Part shown: positions 50,728-59,705 of the stretch, one piece after another | How positions within the stretch are numbered: the first letter of the stretch is position 1 | Layout of the letters: each line of letters begins with the position of its first letter | Origin: DATBLE01 sp963764565 | GTDB lineage: Bacteria; Actinomycetota; Thermoleophilia; Gaiellales; Gaiellaceae | Reading direction: 5' to 3' | DNA: 64,000 bases | NCBI GenBank assembly: GCA_963764565.1 | Contig: CAVXTD010000008.1 | Location: 186,001 to 250,000 of the forward strand | The notes under the pieces: generated by a model | What the model was told of the DNA's origin: nothing | What the model saw: only the letters and a program-made list of their open reading frames with translations | Databases searched by the model: none | Translations under genes and position numbers: made by a program

Positions 50728-51800
50728 CCGCGGATCTCGGCCTTCAACTCGTCCACCTCGTCGTCCTCGAGGCCGGTGGTCAGCGTGCCGTAGAGACGGC
50801 CGGCGCCGCGGTAGCGCACGATCGCGCGGCCCTCGGCGAACGAGCCTTCCACCGCGGTCTCGCCCTTCAGCTCGCCGAAGACGCGGTAGGTCGTGCCGAA
50901 GATCTCGGTGAAGAACGACGAGACGGTGTCGTAGCCGCCCGCGGCGCCGGCGAGGATCTTGCCGACCTCGGTGCCCTGGTAGTTCGCATTCGACCAGTGC
51001 TCGATCCGTCGGTGCTCTCCGAAGACCGGGTCGTGGAAGCGGGCGACGTCGCCGACCGCGAAGACTCCGTCGGCCGACGCGTTGAAGCAGGCGTCGACGA
51101 CCACGCCGTCGTCGAGCGCCAGCCCCGATCCTTCGAGCCACTCGGTCGCGGGCACGACGCCGATCCCGGCGATGACGACGCCCTCCTCCGGCGCCGAGTC
51201 GACGACGTTCACGCCCTGGTCGCGGTAGACCGCGTCGAGGTGCGCGGAGAAGTCGGTCGAGCCGAAGCTGCCGAAGAGCCGCCGGCCGCCGGTGACGAGC
51301 GTGACGTCGACGCCGAGGGCGCGCAACGAAGCTGCCACCTCCATGCCGATGAAGCCCGTGCCGATCACCGTCGCGCGGCCGGCTGCCTGCGCTGCCTCGC
51401 GCACCTCGAGCGAGTCGTCGATCGTCCGGAACGTGTGCGCCCCGTCGAGCGGTCGGGGCAGCGCGCCGGTCGCGATCAGCAGCCGCTCGAAGCCGACCTC
51501 GTCGGCGCCGAGCGAGACACTCCGGCCATCGAGATCGAGCCCGGCGGCGCGGGTGCCGAGCCGGAGGTCGATCCCGTGCTCGCCGTACCACTCCTCCGGG
51601 TGCACGAGCGCCTGCTCGGGCTCGGACTCGCCGCGCAGCAGCCGCTTCGAGAGCGGCGGCCGGTGGTAAGGCGGGCGCACCTCGCCGGAGAGCACGAGGA
51701 CGGTTCCTTCGCCGCCGGCCTCACGGTACGCCTCGACCGCCTTCGCGGCTGCGAGCCCTCCACCGGCGACGACGAGGTCGTAGCGCTCCATCTTCGGCAC
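50724..51800 (-). CDS. FAD/NAD(P)-dependent ferredoxin-reductase-like protein
   Basis: FAD Rossmann DLVVAGGGLAAAKAVEAYRE, RPPYHRPPLSKRLL, the NAD(P) Rossmann ATVIGTGFIGMEVAASLRAL and the C-terminal FAD motif GVFAVGDVARFHD identify a Rieske-ferredoxin-reductase family member. At 358 aa it is shorter than the usual ~400. Between LDAVYRDQGVNVVDSAPEEG and VVIAGIGVVPATEW about 35-45 residues are missing without loss of frame (see findings). It could supply or take electrons for the oxidative enzymes nearby. It runs opposite to the operon. Confidence 0.82.
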   Translation of the reverse strand: MPKMERYDLVVAGGGLAAAKAVEAYREAGGEGTVLVLSGEVRPPYHRPPLSKRLLRGESEPEQALVHPEEWYGEHGIDLRLGTRAAGLDLDGRSVSLGADEVGFERLLIATGALPRPLDGAHTFRTIDDSLEVREAAQAAGRATVIGTGFIGMEVAASLRALGVDVTLVTGGRRLFGSFGSTDFSAHLDAVYRDQGVNVVDSAPEEGVVIAGIGVVPATEWLEGSGLALDDGVVVDACFNASADGVFAVGDVARFHDPVFGEHRRIEHWSNANYQGTEVGKILAGAAGGYDTVSSFFTEIFGTTYRVFGELKGETAVEGSFAEGRAIVRYRGAGRLYGTLTTGLEDDEVDELKAEIRG

Positions 51801-51810
51801 GCTACCCCAC

Positions 51811-51816
51811 TAGGAT
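51811..51816 (+). promoter_or_regulatory. Probable -10 box (TAGGAT), leaderless start of LLM gene
   Basis: Ends exactly 6 bp before GTG 51823. The reductase gene starts 22 bp away in the opposite direction. Confidence 0.5.
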
Positions 51817-51822
51817 CGCGTT

Positions 51823-52869
51823 GTGCCGCAGCCCTTCCGGATCGGCGTGATGCAGCTGACGATGGAGCCGCTCGAGGAGATCCTCGAGCACGCCCGCGCC
51901 ATGGACGAGGGCGGGTTCGACACGATCTGGCTCGCCGAGGCCTACCCGTGGTGGCGCAAGCACTCGATGGAGGCACGCTCGTCGACGGCCCTCTCCCCGC
52001 TCGTGGCCCGCGAGACCGAGCGCCTGGCCGTCGGCTGGGGGATCATCTCTCCGTTCACGCGCCACCCGATCCAGATCGCGATGGAGGCGCGGGTCACACA
52101 GGAGGCGGCCGGGCCGGGCCGCTTCTACCTCGGCCTCGGCGTCTCGAAGATCTTCATGCGTCACGCGGCGATCGAGTCGAAGCCGGTCGCGGCGATGAGG
52201 GAGGCGGCGCAGATCATCCGCGGCGTCCTCGCCGGCGACGCGCTCGACGTCGACGGCAAGGTCTTCTCGGCCCACATCCCGGCGCTGAAGGACGACGCGG
52301 ACGCGCCGCGCTGGGACGTACCCCTCTATTTCGCAGGCACGGGGCCGATGATGCTTCGCGCCTCCGCGACGGAGGCGGACGGCTTGCTCACCGCCTCGAT
52401 CACGACGCCTGCGTTCGTCCGCTACGTCCGCGGGCAGCTCGAGGAGGCGGGCCGCGACCCGGACTCACTCGACCTCGGCTGCACGATCGTCGCCTCGATC
52501 GACGAAGATCGGGAACGCGGGCGCGACGGCGCCAGGGAGATTGCAGGCATGTACCTCGCCAACAAGGTCCAGAACATCCAGGGAGCTGCGGACACGCTGC
52601 TCGAGTGCGCTGGTTTGACCCAGGACGAGATACGGCCGGTCGCCGAGGCGATGGAGCAGGGTGGACGCCTCGCGGCGAAGGCGGCTGTCACGGACGAGAT
52701 CCTCGACAAGTGCCGCCCGATCGCCGGCACGCCGCAGGACTGCATCGCCGCGATCCAGGAGTACAAGGAGGCGGGCTGCACGCACGTCATGCTCGAGCTG
52801 TGGGGCGATGACCGCCTCGGCCAGCTGAAGCTGCTCGCCGAGCAGGTGCTTCCGGAGGTGAGGGGATGA
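51823..52869 (+). CDS. LLM-class flavin/F420-dependent oxidoreductase
   Basis: 348 residues, intact. Luciferase-like barrel with FRIGVMQLTMEPLEEILEHA, TIWLAEAYPWWRKHSMEARS, RFYLGLGVSKIFMRHAAIES and VPLYFAGTGPMMLRASATEA. The Gly-rich beta-turn and lack of an NADPH-binding loop fit the F420/FMN LLM group. It overlaps the M20 gene by ATGA. Probably one oxidation step in the local pathway. Confidence 0.84.
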   Translation: MPQPFRIGVMQLTMEPLEEILEHARAMDEGGFDTIWLAEAYPWWRKHSMEARSSTALSPLVARETERLAVGWGIISPFTRHPIQIAMEARVTQEAAGPGRFYLGLGVSKIFMRHAAIESKPVAAMREAAQIIRGVLAGDALDVDGKVFSAHIPALKDDADAPRWDVPLYFAGTGPMMLRASATEADGLLTASITTPAFVRYVRGQLEEAGRDPDSLDLGCTIVASIDEDRERGRDGAREIAGMYLANKVQNIQGAADTLLECAGLTQDEIRPVAEAMEQGGRLAAKAAVTDEILDKCRPIAGTPQDCIAAIQEYKEAGCTHVMLELWGDDRLGQLKLLAEQVLPEVRG

Positions 52870-54101
52870 GGCAGCGTGGGGGTTCCGGCGTCCAGATCGA
52901 CCGTCGCAGCCTCGTCGAGACGGCAAGCGACCTCGTCAACATCTCCAGCCCGACGGGCGAGGAGCACGCGATGGCCGAGCACATGGCGCGGCTCTTCCAC
53001 GAGATGGGCCTGCACGTGCAGTGGCAGGAGGTCGAGGACGGCCGCCCCAACGTTCTCGGCACCTGGCGCGGCAGCGGCGGCGGCAAGACGCTGATGTTCA
53101 ACGGTCACATGGACACCTCGTACTCGGGCCGGGAGCCGTGGCTTGTCGGCCGCGGCTTCCGGCCGGAGGCGCGCGTCGAAGGCGACTACCTGTTCGGGCT
53201 CGGGATCTCGAACATGAAGGGCGCGCTCGCCTGCTACGTCGAGGCCGTGCGCGCGCTCCAGGCCGCCGGCGTGCAGCTGAAGGGCGATCTGCTGATCGCG
53301 GCCGTCATCGGCGAGATCGAGAAGACGCAGTACGGCGACGAGTTCCGGGGCAAGGAGTACCGCGGCTACGCCGCCGGCTCGCGGCATCTGGTCGGGCACG
53401 GCGGCGTCGCCGACATGTGCGTGCTCGGTGAGCCGACGGAGCAGCGGATCGTGCTCGGCCACTACGGGTCGATCTGGCTGCGCCTCTCGACCCACGGGCC
53501 GTTCATGCACACCGCGTTCTCGGGCGGTCGCTCCGACGAGAACTCGATCCTGCGCATGCGCGAGCTGCTCGGCGCCGTACTCGAGTGGATTCCCGAGTGG
53601 CAGGCGAAGACGACCTACGGCGGCAAGCCGGGCGTCGTCAACGTCGGCTCGGTGCGCGGCGGCTTCCCCTGGCGCGTGAGCCGGACGCCGGGCCGCACCG
53701 ACCTCTTCCTCGACGTGCGCGTGCCGCCGAACCTGCCGATGGCCGATGCGCGGAACGCGCTCGGCGACTGGGTGCGCGAGCTCCAGCGACGCTTCCCCGA
53801 CTACGGGCTCGACTGGGAGATCTACGTCAGCGCGCCCGGCGCGGAGATCGCCGAGGACCACGAGCTCGTGCGCGCTGTGGACGAGAGCCACACCGAGGTC
53901 TACGGGGCGCCGCCCGACCGCGACACGACCCGTTGGTTCTCGGATGCGAGCGTGCTGACGCGCTACGGGATCGCGACCGTCAACTACGGGACGTCGAGCG
54001 GGCTTCCGGGCGCGGACGGCGAGAATCTCGAGATCAAGGGTCTTGTCGACACGGCGCGGGTGTACGCGCTGACCGCGCAGCGCGTCTGCGGAGTGGCATG
54101 A
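52866..54101 (+). CDS. M20-family metallohydrolase (ArgE/DapE/peptidase-like)
   Basis: 411 residues from ATG 52866. Catalytic His in MFNGHMDTSY (metal) and Asp in FGLGISNMKGALACYVEAVR, where the usual D of GxxDMKG is N (here SNMKG), a notable variation; the metal-bridging Glu is in VIGEIEKTQYGDEF and a later His/Glu in VLGEPTEQRIVLGHYGSIWL. It probably cleaves an amide or N-acyl amino acid. It overlaps the FAH gene by ATGA. Confidence 0.82.
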   Translation: MRQRGGSGVQIDRRSLVETASDLVNISSPTGEEHAMAEHMARLFHEMGLHVQWQEVEDGRPNVLGTWRGSGGGKTLMFNGHMDTSYSGREPWLVGRGFRPEARVEGDYLFGLGISNMKGALACYVEAVRALQAAGVQLKGDLLIAAVIGEIEKTQYGDEFRGKEYRGYAAGSRHLVGHGGVADMCVLGEPTEQRIVLGHYGSIWLRLSTHGPFMHTAFSGGRSDENSILRMRELLGAVLEWIPEWQAKTTYGGKPGVVNVGSVRGGFPWRVSRTPGRTDLFLDVRVPPNLPMADARNALGDWVRELQRRFPDYGLDWEIYVSAPGAEIAEDHELVRAVDESHTEVYGAPPDRDTTRWFSDASVLTRYGIATVNYGTSSGLPGADGENLEIKGLVDTARVYALTAQRVCGVA

Positions 54102-54966
54102 AGCTCGTCACCTTCGACGAGGGGCGCGTGGGGCGCGTCGAGGGCGACGAGATCGCCGTGCTCGACGTCCCGACGATGCGCGAGTGGTTCGAGCGCGGCG
54201 GCGCGCGACGAGACCGGCGAGCGCGTGCCGCTCGACGGCGCGCGCCTCCGGCCGCCGATCGTCCCGAAGAAGTTCTTCCACACCGCGGGGAACTTCCGCG
54301 AGCACGAGGAGGAGTCGAAGCAGGTCGGCTGGACGCACAAGATCGCGCCCTGGATCGTCTTCTTCCAGAACGTCGACGCGCTGATCGGCCAGGACGACCC
54401 GGTGGTCTACCCCGAGCACCTGACCGAGGAGCTCGACTACGAGCTCGAGCTGGCGGTCGTGATCGGCAAGGCCGGGAAGCACTTCGGGCCCGAGGAGGCG
54501 GCGGACTACATCGCCGGCTTCGTGATCTTCAACGACATCACCGCGCGCGACATCCAGCGGCGCGAGATGGAGTCGGGCGTGTTCTCGTTCTGCAAGGCGA
54601 TCGACACGTTCTGCCCGCTCGGGCCCTGGATCGTCACGCCCGACGAGATCCCCGATCCGCACAACCTGGCGATGGAGCTGCGCGTGAACGGCGAGCCGCG
54701 GCAGGTCTCCCACTCGGGCCGGATGTCGGTGACGATCCCGGAGATCGTCAGCCACTACTCGCCGCTCGGCTACTCGGCCGGCGACGTGCTCTCGACGGGA
54801 ACGGTGTAGCGGGGTGGCGGGCTTCTCGCCGGACGCGGCGTCGCTCTACCTGAAGCCCGGCGACGTGATGGAGGCGGAGATCGAGGGGATCGGCGTGCTG
54901 CGGAACCCGGTGATCTCGTGGGAAGAGGCGTACGGCGAGCCTGCCCCGCCGCGCGTTCGCTGGTGA
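54098..54966 (+). CDS. Fumarylacetoacetate hydrolase (FAH)-family enzyme
   Basis: ATG 54098 begins MKLVTFDEGRVGRVEGDEIA. The metal site residues are in TEELDYELELAVVIGKAGKH and FVIFNDITARDIQRREMESG; LGPWIVTPDEIPDPHNLAME follows. Frame breaks occur near 54205 and at the end near 54807; corrected, the tail continues LSTGTVSGVAGFSPDAASLY and stops at 54966 (~288 aa, normal). The fold splits C-C bonds of beta-diketones or hydrates them; it is typically downstream of ring cleavage. Confidence 0.8.
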
Positions 54967-55072
54967 GCCGAAGGTCGGCGCTGACACCGTCGTGTCGACC
55001 TGGTGCGACGCCGGTGCCTGGGCACGACGAGCCGAAAACGGCCATCTTGCGCGACCGTGACCGGTGGCGACG

Positions 55073-55221
55073 ATGGTGAGGCTGGAAGGAGAAGCGCTGA
55101 TCTCGCGGCCGGAGGTCGAAGGTATGCTCCTGGCGATCTACGACATCAGGGACGACATGGCTCGGCTCGTGCAACTGGCATCGAGGAGGACGACGATGGA
55201 GAAGAGGAAGAGACCGAGTAG
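55073..55221 (+). CDS. Small acidic hypothetical protein
   Basis: ATG 55073 starts MVRLEGEALISRPEVEGMLL and continues AIYDIRDDMARLVQL. After one frame change near 55172 the tail is IEEDDDGEEEETE and a TAG at 55219-55221. ~49 aa. The regular helix and poly-acidic tail resemble short conserved actinobacterial proteins without known function. It lies between the FAH and M24 genes. Confidence 0.5.
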
Positions 55222-55403
55222 GACGCGCACCGAGCGCCTCCGTTCGGGACTACAGCCAGGCGCTCTTCCGGCAGGCAATCGCCGACGGCCTTGTCCGTCA
55301 TGGCCACGCCCGTCGACGAGGTTCGGGGCGCGAGTCGGCGCCACGCCCGACGAGATCGACCGGCGGGTGCTCGAGCTTAGGGCAGCGCTCGGGTAGAACG
55401 CTG
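55222..55403 (+). other. Short stretch with possible degraded small gene
   Basis: Pieces such as VRDYSQALFRQAIADGL and VGATPDEIDRRVLELRAALG occur in different frames, hinting at a ~55-residue ORF with an indel. Not assigned. Confidence 0.25.
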
Positions 55404-55409
55404 TAGGTT
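55404..55409 (+). promoter_or_regulatory. Probable -10 box (TAGGTT), leaderless start of M24 gene
   Basis: Ends exactly 6 bp before GTG 55416. Confidence 0.45.
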
Positions 55410-55415
55410 CCGCGC

Positions 55416-56573
55416 GTGAGCTGGCCGCGCGACGACGCGAAGCTCGAGCGCGTTCGCGCGCTCATGGGCGAGCACGACCTCGATGCTCTGGTCGTGCGCG
55501 CGCCCGACAACGTCCTCTACCTGACGAACTTCTGGGGGATGAAGGGGTACGAGGCCTGCGTCTTCCCGCGCGAGGGCGAGCCTGCGCTGATCTGCCTCGA
55601 GCCCTCGGCCGAGGACGCCGCCCGCACTGCCTGGACGGAGGACATTCGCCTCTTCTCCGGCTACGACCCCGGCGATCCCCGGCCGCCCGGCGCGCGCGCG
55701 CTCGACGCCGCCCGCGAGGCCTCGTCGCAGTACGGCCGCGTCGGCCTGGAGCTCTCGCTCGGCACCCAGGCAGCCGACCGGATGGTCGGCGAGCCGACCA
55801 CGTTCCCGAAGGCCTGGTTCGACGCCTGGCCCGAGGCGGCCGACGCGACCCCGCTTCTGAACGAGGCACGCGCGATCAAGACCCCGCAGGAGGTCGAGCG
55901 CATGCGGCTCGCCAACGAGATCGCCGCCGCCGCGATGGAGCATGTCCAGGGTGTTCTCCGCCCGGGGATGACCGAGGCGCAGGCGGCCGCGGAGTGGCAG
56001 GGCTTCGTCCACGGCGAGGGCACGGGATGGAACGGTCAGGTAGAGCTCGCATTCGGCTTCTCGCTCGTCTGGTCGGGCCCCGGGATCCGGACGTTCACCG
56101 CGACCACGAGTCGCCCGATCGTCGAGAACGAGCCGACGCTGTTCGAGATCTGGGTCTGCGCCGACGGCTACTGGGCCGACCACACGAAGAACCTCTGCCC
56201 CGGCACGCTCACGCCGCGCTACGCCGAGCTGCTCGATCAGCTGACCGCCGTCTACGACGACGCGGTCGCGTTCTGCGAGCCCGGCGCGAGCCTCGCCGAG
56301 CTCGACCGCCGCACGCGCGAGGCGATCGCCGCGGCCGGCTACCCCGGCCACCCCTCGCACCCGATCTGCCACGGCGTCGGCGCCCGTGCGCACGAGCCTC
56401 CCTACGCGCATCAGGCCGGCGGCGGCGAGGTCCGCGACGGCATGGTGCTGGCGATCGAGCCCGGAATCTACTGGCCCGGCGGCGGCGGCCTCAGGTTGGA
56501 GGACAACTTCCTGATCGGCGCGGACGGTGCCGAGAAGCTCTCACCCTTCCCGGACGGCGTCGTTGAGATCTGA
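55416..56573 (+). CDS. M24-family (Xaa-Pro dipeptidase/aminopeptidase-P-like) metallohydrolase
   Basis: 385 residues, intact. Creatinase-like N-terminal domain (LDALVVRAPDNVLYLTNFWG) and pita-bread catalytic domain. The metal ligands are Asp in CADGYWADHTKNLC (both D), His in PICHGVGARAHEPPYAHQ, Glu in MVLAIEPGIYWPG and Glu in LRLEDNFLIG. It may be a peptidase or a creatinase-type C-N hydrolase; context favours the latter. The next gene's TTG lies within its last codons. Confidence 0.83.
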   Translation: MSWPRDDAKLERVRALMGEHDLDALVVRAPDNVLYLTNFWGMKGYEACVFPREGEPALICLEPSAEDAARTAWTEDIRLFSGYDPGDPRPPGARALDAAREASSQYGRVGLELSLGTQAADRMVGEPTTFPKAWFDAWPEAADATPLLNEARAIKTPQEVERMRLANEIAAAAMEHVQGVLRPGMTEAQAAAEWQGFVHGEGTGWNGQVELAFGFSLVWSGPGIRTFTATTSRPIVENEPTLFEIWVCADGYWADHTKNLCPGTLTPRYAELLDQLTAVYDDAVAFCEPGASLAELDRRTREAIAAAGYPGHPSHPICHGVGARAHEPPYAHQAGGGEVRDGMVLAIEPGIYWPGGGGLRLEDNFLIGADGAEKLSPFPDGVVEI

Positions 56574-57716
56574 CCTCGTCTGGACCGGGCCGATCAACGA
56601 CCCGCACGCGATCGGCGGCTCGGTCGGCCTCTACGACACCACGCTTCGCGACGGCGAGCAGTCGGTCGGCGTCGTCCTCGACCCGCAGCAGAAGCTCGAG
56701 CTCGCCCGGGCGATCGACGGCCTCGGGATCGAGCGGATCGAGGCCGGCTTTCCCCGCGTCTCGCAGGACGACTGGGACGCGGTGAAGCTGATCGCCGGCG
56801 CCGGCCTGCGCGCCGAGGTCTGGGGGTTCTCCCGTGCCGTGGCCGCCGACGCCGAGGCGCTCGTCGAGCTGGGCGTCGAGGCAAGCGTGATCGAGTCGCC
56901 GATCTCCGACGCGAAGCTGACCGCACTGGGCGTCACGAGGGAGTCGATGCTCGAGCGGATCGGCAAGGCCGTCTCGTTCGCGGCCGAGCACGGGATCACG
57001 GTCGCGTACTTCGGGGTGGACGGCACCCGTGCCGACCTCGACTTCTTCCGGCAGGCCTACGAGACGGCGGTGGAGGCGGGCGCGAAGGAGGCGGTCGTCG
57101 TGGACACGATCGGGATCGCCACGCCCGAGGCGGTCGCCGAGCTCGTCGGCCGCACGCGCGAGTGGCTCGGCCCGGAGGTGCCGGTGCACTTCCACGGTCA
57201 CAACGACTTCGGCCTCGCCACCGCCGCCGCCGCCGCAGCCGTGCGCGCCGGAGCGACCTGGATCCAGGGGACGATCAACGGGATGGGCGAGCGCGGCGGG
57301 AACGCCAACCTGATCGAGGTGGCGCTGACGCTGGATGCGCTCTACGGCGTCTCCACGAACCTGCGGCTCGACCGCGCGCGCGAGGTGTCGCGCCTCGTGC
57401 GCGAGGTCTCCGGGTACGAGCTGGAGCCGTGGAAGCCGGTCGTCGGCGAGAACCTGTTCCGCCGCGAGAGCGGCGCGGTCGCGAGCCAGTTCCACGACCC
57501 GCCGGCGATCGAGCCGTACTCCTCGGAGCTCGTCGGTGCCGAGCGCTCGGTCGTCCTCGGCAAGAAGAGCGGCATCGACTCGATCCGGATCGCCTGCGAA
57601 CGTCTCGGGCTCGACGTCGCCGAGGAGCGCTGGCCCGAGCTGCTTGCGGCCGTGAAGGAGCTCGGAGCCCGCAAGCGCGGCCTCGTCACCGACGAGGAGC
57701 TCCGCGGGCTGCTTAG
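56563..57716 (+). CDS. Isopropylmalate/homocitrate/citramalate synthase-family (HMGL-like) enzyme
   Basis: TTG 56563 overlaps the M24 stop by 11 bp. The catalytic TIM barrel shows GLYDTTLRDGEQSVGVVLDP (D-x-T-x-RDGEQ), DTIGIATPEAVAEL, and the metal His-x-His in VPVHFHGHNDFGLA, plus GTINGMGERGGNANLIEVAL. It lacks the C-terminal regulatory LeuA dimer domain (length ~384). A stop near 57716 is inferred from a shift in GLL-R, since the open frame runs on without homologous sequence. Joins an acyl-CoA (usually acetyl) to a 2-oxo acid; the substrate is unknown. Confidence 0.8.
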
Positions 57717-57784
57717 GCAGCCGGCCGTACGGAAAGTAGTTGTTTCTGGTAAGTGTTGTGCCATGCAAGAATTTCCCGCGAACG

Positions 57785-58530
57785 GCGCGATGCTCATGGC
57801 TGAGCTGTCGCCGCGCCTCTGTCGGAACCGCCCTCCTCGGGCGGCTGGGAGACATGTTTGGCAAGGAGCGCGTCCTCCTCTGGACGCTCGTGCTCCTTGG
57901 CGCCGGGACGCTACTGGCCGGCGTCTCGCACTCGCTCGATCTGCTGATCGCCGCGCGCGTGATCCAGGGGGTGGGCGGCGGCATCTTCCCGCTCTCGTTC
58001 GGGATCATCCGCGACGAGTTCCCTCGCGAGCGGGTAGCGGGGAGCATCGGACTGGTCTCCGCGATCCTCGGCATCGGCGCCGGGGTCGGAATCGTCCTCG
58101 GGGGGCTCGTCGTCGAGCATCTCGGCTGGCACCGGCTGTTCTGGCTTCCGCTTGCCGTGATCGCTGCGGCCGCGCTCTCCACCTGGCGCTTCGTTCCGGA
58201 GTCGCCGGTTCGGGCGCCCGGGCGCGTCAACTGGCAGGCGGCGACGCTGATGACCGTCGGGATCTCGACGGTCCTGATCGCGGTCAGCCAGACGACGTCC
58301 TGGGGTGGGGCTCCCCGAAGACGCTCGGGCTCCTCGCCGGGGGGCTGGTCCTGTGCGCGGCCTGGGTGGCGGTCGAGGCGACCAGCGCCGAGCCGCTGAT
58401 CGACATGTCGATGATGCGGATCCGCGGGGTCTGGACGGCCAACCTGACCGCATTCCGGCTCGTGATGGCGGCCGGGTTCCTTGTGGTCTGCACCCTCGCG
58501 GGACTGCTCGTCCCGACCGCGAGGCGCCGC
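57785..58530 (+). pseudogene. Truncated MFS transporter (DHA2-like)
   Basis: Begins at the second helix and MFS motif A (LLGRLGDMFGKERVLLWTLV) and runs through VIQGVGGGIFPLSFGIIRDE and GIVLGGLVVEHLGWHRLF. After a frame change near 58308 it continues MMRIRGVWTANLTAFRLVMA and then loses similarity. Only about half of a ~480-residue drug-export permease is present, and the first helix is missing, so this is a remnant and not just an error. The upstream leader has several in-frame ATG codons of unclear use. Confidence 0.6.
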
Positions 58531-58617
58531 GCTCCCGTTGTCGGTCTTAAACCGCTCGCGGTCGTCAGGAGCGCTAGATGCGTAAGATCGGCGCGTCCCC
58601 GACGAGGAGGCAGCGCG

Positions 58618-59683
58618 ATGAAGTTCAGCATCTACTCGGAGCTGCAGTGGTGGCCGGGCAAGGAGCCGGCGCAGGTCTACGCCGAGGTACTCGAGCAGAT
58701 CGAGAACGCCGACCGGCTCGGCTTCGACACCTACTCGGCGATCGAGCACTTCTTCTTCCCGAAGTTCTCGTCGTCGCCCGACCCGATCGCGCTGTTCGCC
58801 GCCGCCGCGCAGCGCACGAAGCGGATCAACTTCCGCACCCTCGTCCACGTGCTCCCGTACCACAACCCGATGGTGCTGGCCTCGCGGATCGCCTTCGCCG
58901 ACATCCTGATGGGCGGCCGCTACGAGTTCGGGGTCGGACGGGGCCACGGGTGGATCCCCTGGCGCGCCGGGGTCGACTACGGCGAGATGGTCGAGCGCTA
59001 CGACGAGTCGCTCGAGCTCCTCTTCACCGCGCTCGAGAGCGGCGGCGAGTCGTTCTCGTACTCGGGAACGTTCTACGACGTTCACGATGCGCGGATCGTC
59101 CCGCCGCCGACGCGAGAAGTTCCGGGTGTTCACCGGCGGGACGAGCGACAAGACGTACACGCTCGCCGCAGCGAAGGGATGGGGCGTCGTCGTCCCGCCG
59201 CTCTTGCCGTACGAGGCGCTGCGCGAGCAGCTCGACCTGTACCGCGCGACCTGCGCCGAGCACGGCAACGAGCCGGACATCGTCTGGATCCACGCCTGCT
59301 ACCTCGACGAGGACCGCGACACGGCTCTGCGCGAGGCCGAGCAGGGGATCAAGGGCTTCCTGGCCGGCAACGCCTCACCGCTCATCGAGTACGAAAGGCC
59401 GCCGACCGACGACCTGACCGCTGCGGGCTACGGCTTCTACACGGCCGGGATCCTGGAGAAGCTCGCCGAGACGCCGTACGACGAGATGATCGCCGGCGAC
59501 ATCGTCTGGGTCGGAACGCCGGAGGACGTGATCGAGCGGATCGAGGCCGTTCGCGAGGTCTGCGAGGGGCTGACCGAGATCTCGATCACGGTCAACCCGG
59601 GCGGCTTCGACCACTGGCAGGCGATCAAGAACCAGGAGCTCTTCGCCAGCCGCGTGATGCCGCACTTCAAGGGCAGTGTCTGA
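58618..59683 (+). CDS. LLM-class flavin-dependent oxidoreductase
   Basis: ATG 58618 follows GAGGAGG. MKFSIYSELQWWPGKEPAQV, the barrel segment DTYSAIEHFFFPKFSSSPDP and the FMN/F420-binding region FGVGRGHGWIPWRAGVDYGE mark the family. One frame change near 59110 breaks PPPT-R-E and REKFRVFTGGTSDKTYTLA. ~354 aa. Its last codons (Ser-Val-stop) lie within a palindromic repeat. The adjacent flavin reductase may supply reduced flavin. Confidence 0.82.
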
Positions 59684-59705
59684 CACCGAAGGTGTCAGAC
59701 ACTGG
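59674..59705. repeat. GTGTCTGACACC palindromic element between convergent genes
   Basis: CAGTGTCTGACACC-GAA-GGTGTCAGACACTG is a perfect 14-bp inverted repeat. Its two arms supply the codons AGT-GTC-TGA in both directions, so both flanking genes end in Ser-Val-stop inside it. It may also act as a bidirectional transcription stop. Confidence 0.85.

Noticed and set aside
56491..59280. A very long minus-strand frame opposite the HMGL, MFS and LLM genes
   Set aside because: It spans several well-supported plus-strand genes; composition is antisense-like.
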